Assembly: GCA_964454685.1 (NCBI GenBank)
Contig: CAYVTZ010000048.1
Coordinates: 1-19,559 of the forward strand
DNA length: 19,559 bases
DNA from: CAYVTZ01 sp964454685
Lineage (GTDB): Bacteria; Bacillota; Clostridia; Christensenellales; Christensenellaceae
Reading direction: 5' to 3'
The position numbers and the translations under genes are program-made. The notes under the pieces were generated by a model. That model was not told the origin of the DNA. It searched no databases and saw nothing but the letters and a program-made list of their open reading frames with translations. Below are positions 1 through 6,845 of the stretch, one piece after another (position 1 is the stretch's first letter; each line of letters starts with the position of its first letter).

Positions 1-627
1 CTGCTTTTCATTATATCTGATGTTTTTGTGTCCATCAAATCGGGTACGGGGGCAGCGTGCTTGCTGTTTCCGTTGCCGGAAAATTGGTTTTTTGTTTTGT
101 CGCATTCGTGGGTACCGCAAAAAAAAGTGGACGCGGATAATGAGAAATTGGACTGGTACAACCTGAAAAAAGAGGGATTGTTGACGATTGTACAAGGCGA
201 TTATGTAGATTACCAACTGGTGTTTGATTGGTTTGTAGCGATGCGAAACAAATACAAGATACAAACAGTGGGATATGATCCGGCAAAAGCGTTTTGGCTG
301 GTGAAGAAAATGCGTGAGGCAGGGTTTGCGCTGAACGATGTAAGACAAGGCGAATTGACGCTGACTGCGCCGCTTGATGATATGCGCGAACGCTTTTTGG
401 ATGGAAAAATCGTACACAACAACAACAGAATGTACAACTGGTATTTGGGGAATGTGCGACTATCAAAAAGAGGGCATAATGCGACTTATCTTCCTACAAA
501 GCGTAACGCGTACCGAAAAATAGATGGATTTGCGGCATCGCTTAATGCGTACACAGATTTCATGAGGCAAAGCAAATACTATATTGCGCCGGATCAAAGT
601 GTGGCAACTGTAATTAACTTGAGCTAA
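1..627 (+). CDS. Phage terminase large subunit, C-terminal part (5' truncated by window edge)
   Basis: The frame is open from base 1 and ends in TAA at 625-627, so this is the 3' end of a longer gene. The protein is the C-terminal nuclease half of a large terminase (Terminase_1/HK97-type), the motor that cuts concatemeric phage DNA and pumps it into proheads. Family-like blocks are visible: an Asp in an ISD motif about seven codons in, a WYNLKKEGLLT segment, an IQTVGYDPAKAFWLV segment with the Asp expected in the RNase H-like nuclease core, an LDDMRERFLDGK segment, and the terminal KIDGFAASLNAY segment carrying the last acidic residue. The ATPase half (Walker A and B) lies to the left of the window. 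The portal gene follows after 10 bp. The identification rests on these blocks plus the position before the portal. Confidence 0.9.
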   Translation: MLFIISDVFVSIKSGTGAACLLFPLPENWFFVLSHSWVPQKKVDADNEKLDWYNLKKEGLLTIVQGDYVDYQLVFDWFVAMRNKYKIQTVGYDPAKAFWLVKKMREAGFALNDVRQGELTLTAPLDDMRERFLDGKIVHNNNRMYNWYLGNVRLSKRGHNATYLPTKRNAYRKIDGFAASLNAYTDFMRQSKYYIAPDQSVATVINLS

Positions 628-637
628 GGAGGAACGA

Positions 638-1906
638 ATGAGATTCAAAGATTTTCTGAAACGAAAAAAAGCGAGAGAAGAACCGAGCGGCAAACAGATC
701 CCACAATCGCCGCCGATTTCCTTGCGCCCATCAATTTGGCAGTATTGGCGGCGCGGGGATTATACATTGCAAAACAGCGAAATGATTTTTGCGGCGGTAA
801 CACGCATTAGCAATGCGTTGTCAGCCATGCCGATACAGCTATACCAAAATACAAAATTTGTTGAAAATGAAATAAATGACCTATTGAAGTATGAGCCGAA
901 CCCAAACATGACAAGCAGTAACTTTTTTAAGACGATGGAGGCTTGTCGCTGCACTTATGGAAATTGCTATGCGCTGAAAGTGCTGGATGTTGATATGCAG
1001 ATTGTGAGATTGGATGTACTTGATCCGTCGCGTGTGACCCCCATTTTCAATGATACGGATGGTGAACTTTGGTATCGCATACAAGCAGAAAACAAAAAGG
1101 AGCTTATTGTGCATTCGTGGTATGTGATCCATGTGCCGTTTATTTCAACGAATGGGTATATTGGGGTGAATCCGGTGTCGGTGCTACTAAACACACTACA
1201 ATATGCGGATGATATCAAGCATTACTCGCGTGACCAGCTTGAAAAAGGAATCAATGCGGCAGTCGTGCTGGAAGCTCCTGCGCAACTTGGAGAACAACAG
1301 CGCAAAGATACGGTTGAAAAATTTATTGAGGTATACAAGGAGACGGGCGGCAACATATTGTTGCTGGAATCGGGGGTGACAGCAAAAGCACTCAACCTAT
1401 CCCCGGTAGACAACAAATTGTTTGAGGTGGAAAAGATAACGCGCAGCAAGGTTGCTATGGTGTACAATATCCCGCCGAATATGCTTGGAGACTATTCGGA
1501 TTCAAAATTTTCCACAATGGAGCAACAAAACCTTGAATTTTTGACGCTAACAATGCTTCCGATTGTGACGGCATATGAACAGGAATTGACAAGAAAATTA
1601 GTGCCGCTGGAGGAGCGGAAAAGAGGTGTGCATTTTCGAATCAACATTAAGGCAATGCAACGAGCGGACGCAAAAACGACAGCAGAAGTGAACGCTTCTG
1701 CAATTCGATCAGGGTATCGGTCGCCCAACGATATACGCAGTGACAACGGAGAACCGGAAATCGAAAGTGGCGATACCTACTTTGTGAGCCGGGATTTGCT
1801 ACCGTTGGAATTTGTTGTTAAAAATCCCGAAGGAATCTTGAAAAATGGTGCGACAAGCGCCGGAAAGGAGGGAGAAAATGATGAACAAGACAAAGAAAAA
1901 TCATGA
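638..1906 (+). CDS. Phage portal protein (HK97 family)
   Basis: This 422-residue protein forms the dodecameric ring at the prohead vertex through which DNA enters and leaves. The ATG at 638 follows a strong AGGAGG. Features typical of HK97-type portals (Phage_portal) are an early segment on sampling of mixed cell types (AAVTRISNALSAMPIQLY), a YGNCYALKV strand, the WYVIHVPFIS motif, the VSVLLNTLQYAD helix, and the GDYSDSKFSTMEQQNLEFL motif followed by the LTMLPIVTAYEQELTRKL helix that marks the clip/stem region. The length is normal for the family. The C-terminal tail after about residue 390 is low-complexity and charged (KEGENDEQDKEKS). The gene overlaps the following protease gene by 29 bp, which suggests translational coupling. 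Confidence 0.95.
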   Translation: MRFKDFLKRKKAREEPSGKQIPQSPPISLRPSIWQYWRRGDYTLQNSEMIFAAVTRISNALSAMPIQLYQNTKFVENEINDLLKYEPNPNMTSSNFFKTMEACRCTYGNCYALKVLDVDMQIVRLDVLDPSRVTPIFNDTDGELWYRIQAENKKELIVHSWYVIHVPFISTNGYIGVNPVSVLLNTLQYADDIKHYSRDQLEKGINAAVVLEAPAQLGEQQRKDTVEKFIEVYKETGGNILLLESGVTAKALNLSPVDNKLFEVEKITRSKVAMVYNIPPNMLGDYSDSKFSTMEQQNLEFLTLTMLPIVTAYEQELTRKLVPLEERKRGVHFRINIKAMQRADAKTTAEVNASAIRSGYRSPNDIRSDNGEPEIESGDTYFVSRDLLPLEFVVKNPEGILKNGATSAGKEGENDEQDKEKS

Positions 1907-2669
1907 GATTGTACTAAAATCCGTTGATATCAAGAAAGACATTGCGCAGATTAACAAGTATGCGTTGAAAGAACTATTACCGGATGAAGTATTTGCGTTT
2001 CCTGTGATTTTGTGTGACAACGAGATTGATCGAGATGGTGAAAAGTTCACGGATCATGCGCTTAAGCTGCTTGCGCCGCTGTTCATTGGAAAATCGGGCA
2101 TATTCGATCATGAGATGAGCGCGAAAAACCAAGTGGCGCGTATTTACAAAACGGAAATAGAACAGGTTTCGGCGCGTAATGAAGTGGGTGAACCGCTTAA
2201 AAGGCTGAAAGGCTGGGCATATATGTTGCGTACAGATGCAACAAACGAATACATTTCAAAGATTGAAGCTGGAATTTTAAAAGAAGTTTCGGTTGGGTTT
2301 GGAGTGAATCGGAGTATCTGTTCGGTGTGTGGCGGTGCCATGGGCTATTTTAGATGCGCAGAAGGGCATGAAAAGGGCATGACTTACGAAGGTGTAAGGT
2401 GTTACGGGATTTTAGATGAACCACATGACGCTTATGAGTTTTCTTTTGTGGCAGTTCCGGCGCAGCGCGGGGCGGGAGTGACCAAAGCGGTCGCGGAGGA
2501 TGTAAAGACAGCTTTTGATATTCTAAACAGTGCTGATTTGAGCAATTACAAAGCAGAAATAGATGCCTTGTTTGCGGTGCGTGAGGCGGCGAAACTTGAT
2601 GAGACGGAAAAAGAAAAACGCGCAGAAATTTTGCGCGAGAATGAAAAATACTTGGAGGAACAAAAATGA
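1878..2669 (+). CDS. Prohead maturation protease (HK97 S78 type) with a Cys/His insertion
   Basis: The predicted product has 263 residues. I chose ATG 1878 (MMNKTKK; 1881 is the neighbouring ATG) because AAGGAGGG lies just upstream; the frame is open further upstream without a ribosome binding site. It resembles the HK97-family prohead serine protease that trims scaffold/delta domains from the capsid protein. The candidate catalytic His is H78 in GIFDHEM and the Ser is S138 in LKEVSVGF, with the expected spacing. Between the catalytic Ser and the C-terminal FSFVAVPAQRG strand is an insertion with C148, C151, C160 and H164 (CX2CX8CX3H), which looks metal-binding. The last part (EAAKLDETEKEKRAEIL) is probably coiled coil. 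The ATG of the capsid gene overlaps this stop codon. Confidence 0.9.
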   Translation: MMNKTKKNHEIVLKSVDIKKDIAQINKYALKELLPDEVFAFPVILCDNEIDRDGEKFTDHALKLLAPLFIGKSGIFDHEMSAKNQVARIYKTEIEQVSARNEVGEPLKRLKGWAYMLRTDATNEYISKIEAGILKEVSVGFGVNRSICSVCGGAMGYFRCAEGHEKGMTYEGVRCYGILDEPHDAYEFSFVAVPAQRGAGVTKAVAEDVKTAFDILNSADLSNYKAEIDALFAVREAAKLDETEKEKRAEILRENEKYLEEQK

Positions 2670-4102
2670 AATTGTATGAAGCAAAACAAAAAATGGCAGA
2701 AGTGAGTGAGCATTTGCGGGATGTTGCAGCTAAAGTTGCAGCAATGGCGGGTGATCCGACTGCGAAGATGGAAGACATAACCAAATCGGTGACGGAACGT
2801 GATGAACTGCAAAAGAGGCTTGAGATCATCAAGTCAGAACATGACAGATTAGAACGCGCCAGCAGAGAAGAAGTGCAGACAAAAGCGAGAGAAGTGAATG
2901 ATCCGGAACAGGATAAAATCAAAGCGAAAGCTGCTTTTTACAAGGCGGCTTTTTTAGATGCCGGAAATGCGGCAAAGGCATATTCGGGGATGGGCGCAAT
3001 TCCGGCGCAAGATGCCGAACTGGGTCATGGTGACAATTTGTTGCCTACAAACATGGCAACGGAGCTTTTGACAGAACCGCTTGAAACAAACTCACTGCGG
3101 AAAGTTGAGCCAGTGAGTAATGTAACTGGGTTGGAAGAACCCAAGATGGAGTTTTCGCTTGACGATGAAAGCCTTACGGATGTAACGGACAAAGACACAG
3201 CAAAAGAAATTGAGATGGATTCGGGCATGGTGACGTATGGAAGGTTCAAGACCAAGATTTTTGCGACAGTTAAGGACACTGTATTGCATGGCACGGTCAC
3301 GAATTTGGTTGCGACCATTGAAAACGCCTTGCGTTCTGCGCTGGCTATCAAAGAAAAAATGAGAGCATTTGACCAATCGCCGGACGCGACCCATGCGCAC
3401 ATGAGTTTTTACTCAACTGCAAACGCAATTAAAACCGTAAAAGGGGAAAACTTGCTGAAAGCGATTATCAACGCTTACGGCGATTTGCCAGACTTCTTTG
3501 CGGAAAATGCGGTTTGCGTGATGCGGCGAAGCGATTATGTTGCCATGATCGAGACGCTTTCCAATGGGGCAGAATCGTTGTTTGGGAAAAAGCCGGAAGA
3601 AATAATCGGGATTCCTGTGATATTCAATGATCGCGCAGTGATTCCAGTGATAGGTGATTTCCGATATTCCAAACAAAATTATGATCTTGGAACGATGTAT
3701 GAAACGGACAAGGACGGCAAGAAGGGTGAGTATTATTTTATCCTTACTGCATGGGGAGATCATAGAATCAAACTAAAAAGCGCATTCCGCTTGGCGGTGA
3801 ACGGGCAAGTTCCGACGTTGGAACGCGCGGAAATATCGGGAACGCCGAAGGTAGATGATGTACTGAATGTGGCGTTGACCTATTCCAGTGGCGCACCGAA
3901 TCCGAATCTTTCTTTCCAGTGGATGATGTCGGCGACAAAGACCGGAACTTATGCGGATGTGGAAGGTGCGGTATATGCGCAGTACACACCGACAACGGAT
4001 GATATTGGAAAATATCTGAAAGTGAAGGTAAAGGCGGCTGGATCGGCAACGGGAGAGCGGATCAGCGATGCAACAAGCACGGCGATTATAGCGGCTGGAT
4101 AA
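2666..4102 (+). CDS. Major capsid protein (HK97 fold) with C-terminal Ig-like domain
   Basis: This 478-residue protein forms the capsid shell. Residues 1 to about 85 are charged and helical (LRDVAAKVAAM, VTERDELQKRLEII), as expected for the HK97 delta (scaffold) domain removed by the adjacent protease. The middle part carries HK97-fold features such as LLPTNMATELLTEPLETNSL, EEPKMEFSLDDES, the long helix VATIENALRSALAIKEKM and IGIPVIFNDRAVIPVIGDF. From about residue 388 (AEISGTPKVDDVLNV) to the end lies a separate beta domain with the pattern SFQWMMSATKTGTYADVEGA then YTPTTDDIGKYLKVKV, typical of phage and bacterial Ig-like domains. This is probably exposed on the capsid surface. The start overlaps the protease stop (ATGA), which fits coupled, high-level translation. 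Confidence 0.95.
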   Translation: MKLYEAKQKMAEVSEHLRDVAAKVAAMAGDPTAKMEDITKSVTERDELQKRLEIIKSEHDRLERASREEVQTKAREVNDPEQDKIKAKAAFYKAAFLDAGNAAKAYSGMGAIPAQDAELGHGDNLLPTNMATELLTEPLETNSLRKVEPVSNVTGLEEPKMEFSLDDESLTDVTDKDTAKEIEMDSGMVTYGRFKTKIFATVKDTVLHGTVTNLVATIENALRSALAIKEKMRAFDQSPDATHAHMSFYSTANAIKTVKGENLLKAIINAYGDLPDFFAENAVCVMRRSDYVAMIETLSNGAESLFGKKPEEIIGIPVIFNDRAVIPVIGDFRYSKQNYDLGTMYETDKDGKKGEYYFILTAWGDHRIKLKSAFRLAVNGQVPTLERAEISGTPKVDDVLNVALTYSSGAPNPNLSFQWMMSATKTGTYADVEGAVYAQYTPTTDDIGKYLKVKVKAAGSATGERISDATSTAIIAAG

Positions 4103-4117
4103 GAAAGAAGGTTGGTG

Positions 4118-4420
4118 ATGTCTGTTACAGTTGAGATGATGCGTGACTATCTTGGCTTATTGCCGGATGAAGACACGGGCATTGTGAAAATGTGTTTGGA
4201 CGCGGCAAAGAGCAAAGCGAGGGAAGCAGGGATTCCGATGTACAAGAGCAACGCGCAGTATGATATGTTCATCTGCGCGTTGGCGGGTTGCTTGTATGAT
4301 AACCGCAATCTATCATTTGCAAATCCGGCCGATGCGGATAATGTGCAGCGCATGATTAACCAATATGTGATTGAATTGCGCTATGCCGGGGAAGATGAGC
4401 AGGGGAGTGATGCGACGTGA
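4118..4420 (+). CDS. Head-tail connector protein (HK97 gp6-like)
   Basis: This small acidic protein of 100 residues sits directly after the capsid gene, where the head-tail connector (adaptor) of HK97/SPP1-type phages is normally encoded. It has the helix-rich pattern of that family: MRDYLGLLPDEDTGIVKMCLDAAKSKAREAGI at the start, then YDMFICALAGCLYDNRN and a terminal MINQYVIELRY helix. ATG 4118 is preferred over the in-frame TTG (4112) and GTG (4115) because AGAAGG lies about eight bases upstream of the ATG. It overlaps the next gene by 4 bp (GTGA). The product would form a ring under the portal. The assignment combines the sequence pattern and position, so the exact subfamily is uncertain. 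Confidence 0.8.
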   Translation: MSVTVEMMRDYLGLLPDEDTGIVKMCLDAAKSKAREAGIPMYKSNAQYDMFICALAGCLYDNRNLSFANPADADNVQRMINQYVIELRYAGEDEQGSDAT

Positions 4421-4764
4421 GCAAAGGCGCGAACCCGGGCGAATTTCGCACGTTGATTGAGATTAAACGAAAGCAGCAGACGCAGGACGCGGAAGGATTC
4501 CCGATTATAGAATGGGAAAATGTGTTCGGGGATGCTGTGCGGTGCAAGTGGGTGAATGCGCATGGGCAGGAAGTATATGAGAATATGCGGCTTGATCTGC
4601 GCGAACCCGCTACACTTACAATGCGGTTTTCTGCTATGGTGACACCGGAGTGCATCATATGCAAGCGAGGTGATCCGCAGCCGTATGAAATTATTTCGCT
4701 CAATGATGTGCTGGAACAGCACCGTATATTGGAGATTAGAGTGCAAAGGAAGGTGAAGACGTGA
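4417..4764 (+). CDS. Head-tail adaptor / head closure protein (SPP1 gp16-like)
   Basis: The product has 115 residues and starts at GTG 4417, which overlaps the previous stop. It matches the general pattern of the phage head-tail adaptor family (SPP1 gp16/Phage_H_T_join): an N-terminal GEFRTLIEIKRKQQTQDAEGFPIIEW strand pair, a WVNAHGQEVYENMRLDLRE segment, a beta strand TLTMRFS, and a conserved ending IICKRGDPQPYEIISLNDV followed by ILEIRVQRK. In SPP1 this protein closes the connector after DNA packaging and gives the tail its docking surface. It overlaps the next gene by 4 bp, continuing the tightly coupled head-tail module. Confidence 0.85.
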   Translation: MSKGANPGEFRTLIEIKRKQQTQDAEGFPIIEWENVFGDAVRCKWVNAHGQEVYENMRLDLREPATLTMRFSAMVTPECIICKRGDPQPYEIISLNDVLEQHRILEIRVQRKVKT

Positions 4765-5096
4765 ACAAATTACTTATGGAAACGTTGTTGCCGCTTGGGT
4801 ATGGTGTATACCCAAATCATTATTCGGGTGATGATGATGTCTATTTTGTGTTCAGTTCATCGGTGTGGGGTGCAGACTATGGCGACGATGAACCGCAATG
4901 TCTCAAGTACCTTGTTTACATCAATTTATACTGTCCGCACACATTCAATTCATCCCGTTTGATTGCAGATGCAAAAGAGGTGTTGCATGGTGCTGGATTC
5001 ACCTACCCAAGCGAAACAAATGCGAGTGATGCGCAGACGCAACATATTGCGCTGGGGTGCGAGTATATCGCGGAGGTGAAATTTGGCACGGTTTGA
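4761..5096 (+). CDS. Small head-tail joining protein, possible tail terminator
   Basis: A GTG start at 4761 follows GGAAGGTG and gives a 111-residue protein. I cannot place it firmly by sequence. It is acidic, with a GDDDVYFVFSSSVWGADYGDDE segment, a strand KYLVYINLYCPHTF, a helix LIADAKEVLHGAGF and a final strand IALGCEYIAEVKFG. That alternation of strands around one long helix resembles tail terminator/completion proteins (gpU-, gp17- and DUF3168-like), which cap the tail tube and bind the connector. The position between the adaptor and the HK97 gp10-like gene fits that role. The following gene starts inside its last codons. The structural role is likely from context; the specific role is a guess. 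Confidence 0.6.
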   Translation: MNKLLMETLLPLGYGVYPNHYSGDDDVYFVFSSSVWGADYGDDEPQCLKYLVYINLYCPHTFNSSRLIADAKEVLHGAGFTYPSETNASDAQTQHIALGCEYIAEVKFGTV

Positions 5097-5502
5097 AGTG
5101 GATGGACTGGATGACTTGTTTGCGGAAATGAACCGCATGGGCGAACTATACGGAGCAACCACGGATGAAATGTTAGTGGTTGGTGGTGAAACTGTAAAAG
5201 AGGAATGGAAGAAATCTGCTGAACGTCATAAACACAGAGTGACGGGAGATATGATTGAATCAATCACATATTCCCGCCAGCCAAAAAAGGTACAGGACAT
5301 AAAAAGCGTGGATATTTACCCGCAAGGTAAGGGGTCGAATGGCGTGCGCAATGCGGAAAAGGCATTCATTGCAAACTATGGTACGACTTCGCAACAAGCA
5401 TCGAATTGGGTAGATGAGGCAGACCAAGCCAGTGAAGAAAAAGTCTATTCGAAATTTGAAGAAATATGGAACAAACGATTAGAAGAAATTGGAGGGAAAT
5501 AA
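5083..5502 (+). CDS. HK97 gp10-like head-tail / tail completion protein
   Basis: This 139-residue protein starts at TTG 5083. The start is decided by a GGAGGTG a few bases upstream inside the previous gene, and the two genes overlap by 14 bp. The sequence fits the HK97-gp10-like family: an N-terminal MARFEVDGLDDLFAEMNRMGELYG helix, a VKEEWKKSAERHKHRVTGDMIESI segment in which the family usually reads K(S)-x-T/R-G-x-L/M, a strand DIKSVDIYPQGKG, and the NAEKAFIANYGTTSQQASNWVDEA segment that resembles the usual F-x-NYG...A(RPW)xxxA motif. The family sits at the head-tail joint of many Siphoviruses. The TTG start may lower its expression relative to the tail tube gene that follows. Confidence 0.85.
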   Translation: MARFEVDGLDDLFAEMNRMGELYGATTDEMLVVGGETVKEEWKKSAERHKHRVTGDMIESITYSRQPKKVQDIKSVDIYPQGKGSNGVRNAEKAFIANYGTTSQQASNWVDEADQASEEKVYSKFEEIWNKRLEEIGGK

Positions 5503-5505
5503 ACT

Positions 5506-6273
5506 ATGGCAAAATATGGAGCAAAATGCCCGTGCTTTGCGCCGTTTGTAAGTGAAGCGGCAGACGGCACGGTAACGTATGGAATGGGTATCAGAATTGG
5601 GAAGCTATCGGTTGCGAATCTGACAGTAAACCTTGCGAGCGGTCAATCGTGGGGGGATGATGATATTGACGAGGATATTTCGGAATTTGCGTCGGGTACA
5701 TTTGCGCTTGAAACAACGGATATGCTGGACAGTGTTGCGTCCGTGATATACGGAAGTCAGATTGTAGATGGAGAATTGATTGATAGTGTGGACGATGAAG
5801 CGCCGTTTGGTTGCGTTGGATTTTACAAGGCGGTGCAACGCGAAGGAAAGCGATATTTTCAAGCGGTGTGGTTCCCGAAAACAAAGGCGATTTTGGGAAA
5901 TGATAACAACAATACGCGCGGCCAATCTATTGCGTTTTCGACGGTGCCGACAACGTTCAACATTTATAGGCCGACAAAAGGGCAGTGGAGATACAGAAAG
6001 ACGTTTTCCGCGGAGGGCGACGCGATTGCGTGGCTGGAAAATAAATGCAATGTGGCCACGGCGCACAAGATTTCTGTTGCGAAATCGGGAACGGGAGTAT
6101 GTACGCCAAGTGGTGACAAGTATGTTGTAAGCGGCGGCGCGCTGGAAATCAAATTTTCAGGAACGCCAACGCAACTATTCGACAATGGAACAGACAAGAA
6201 GAGCAGCATTGCAAGCGGGAAATATGTGATTTCAAATGTTGTTGCAGATCACGAGATTGTGGTGGTGTTTTGA
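5506..6273 (+). CDS. Major tail tube protein (phi13-type) with C-terminal beta-repeat domain
   Basis: The product has 255 residues, starting at ATG 5506 after GGAGGG. Residues 1 to about 183 resemble the phi13 family of major tail proteins: AKYGAKCPCFAPF, a GKLSVANLTVNLASGQSWGDD strand set, FALETTDMLDSVASVIYG, and GKRYFQAVWFPKTKA followed by TRGQSIAFSTVPTTFNIY. These stack as hexameric rings to make the tail tube. Residues 187-255 form a separate domain: HKISVAKSGTGVCTPSGDKYVVSGG ... YVISNVVADHEIVVVF, the pattern of divergent InlB/Flg_new-type beta repeats (thought to be surface decoration when carried by tail tube proteins). The stop codon's last base starts a strong hairpin. Confidence 0.9.
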   Translation: MAKYGAKCPCFAPFVSEAADGTVTYGMGIRIGKLSVANLTVNLASGQSWGDDDIDEDISEFASGTFALETTDMLDSVASVIYGSQIVDGELIDSVDDEAPFGCVGFYKAVQREGKRYFQAVWFPKTKAILGNDNNNTRGQSIAFSTVPTTFNIYRPTKGQWRYRKTFSAEGDAIAWLENKCNVATAHKISVAKSGTGVCTPSGDKYVVSGGALEIKFSGTPTQLFDNGTDKKSSIASGKYVISNVVADHEIVVVF

Positions 6274-6300
6274 GGTAAGGGCGGGAAACCGCCCTTACCT
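6273..6300 (+). promoter_or_regulatory. Perfect 12-bp stem-loop between tail tube and chaperone genes
   Basis: Bases 6273-6284 (AGGTAAGGGCGG) pair perfectly with 6289-6300 around a GAAA tetraloop. The hairpin begins at the tail tube stop codon and ends four bases before the AGGTG that serves the chaperone gene. No T tract follows, so a full intrinsic terminator is unlikely. A partial terminator, an RNA-stability element for the abundant tail tube mRNA, or a structure that limits translation of the next gene are all possible. Confidence 0.75.
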
Positions 6301-6314
6301 AATAGGTGAATGAA

Positions 6315-6845
6315 ATGAATATGGTAAAATTTGTTGAGGGCAAAACCGAACTCTATCTTATGTTGAGCGGTGAAGCCCTTTTTTGTTTGTATGACAAATA
6401 CGGCGACGGAACGAACATTGCTGAAAAGATATTTGATGCGGGTAAGATGGGGTTCTTTGTGACGTGTGAGGTGGCGGCGATTCTTGCGGAGGCTGGTGAG
6501 CTGTATCGTAGATACTTGGGATATGACCATAAAAGAATCGTGACGGCGGCAGAATTAAGGATGCTACCTCCTGCACATATTAACAATTTGAAGCAAGCAG
6601 TTTTTGAAGCGTATTTGTTGGGCTTTAAAAAAGAGGTTGCAAACGAAGAAAAAGAAATTGATCTTGGATTGCTGGAAGCAGAATCCGATAAAAAAAAAGA
6701 GCTTACGCGGGCGGCATATCTACGGATCGGTCGCAGATGTGGATTGAGCGCTAAGGAGACACTTTTAATGCGTGTAGGCATTTTGCTTGATTTGGTGGAG
6801 CTGATGCCGAAACAACGGGATAATGCAGAGGAGGTAGAAGACTGA
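6315..6845 (+). CDS. Tail assembly chaperone (gpG/gpGT-like), read in a single frame
   Basis: This 176-residue protein lies between the tail tube and tape measure genes, the fixed position of the siphovirus tail assembly chaperone, which coats the tape measure protein during tail assembly. ATG 6315 has AGGTG six bases upstream; GTG 6306 and ATG 6321 are in frame. The N-terminal half (FVEGKTELYLMLSGEALFCLYDKYGDG ... FVTCEVAAILAEAGELYRRYLGYD) is the gpG-like part. The C-terminal part (AAYLRIGRRCGLSAKETLLMRVGILLDLVELM) resembles the gpT-like extension that most phages reach only by programmed frameshifting. Here the two are joined in frame across a run of nine A (6690-6698). Slippage there would create a truncated, gpG-like product. 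Confidence 0.8.
   Translation: MNMVKFVEGKTELYLMLSGEALFCLYDKYGDGTNIAEKIFDAGKMGFFVTCEVAAILAEAGELYRRYLGYDHKRIVTAAELRMLPPAHINNLKQAVFEAYLLGFKKEVANEEKEIDLGLLEAESDKKKELTRAAYLRIGRRCGLSAKETLLMRVGILLDLVELMPKQRDNAEEVED
6690..6698 (+). other. Nine-A homopolymer, possible slippage site in chaperone gene
   Basis: The run reads GAT AAA AAA AAA GAG in the chaperone frame, exactly at the junction between the gpG-like and gpT-like parts. A one-base shift either way meets a stop codon within about 20 codons. The sequence shows the run; slippage itself (ribosomal or transcriptional) is inferred from the family's known use of frameshifting. Confidence 0.4.

Noticed and set aside
2350..2922. 190-codon minus-strand open frame opposite protease and capsid genes
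   Set aside because: Opposite strand of well-supported genes, with a Ser/Cys/Phe-rich composition typical of antisense frames.
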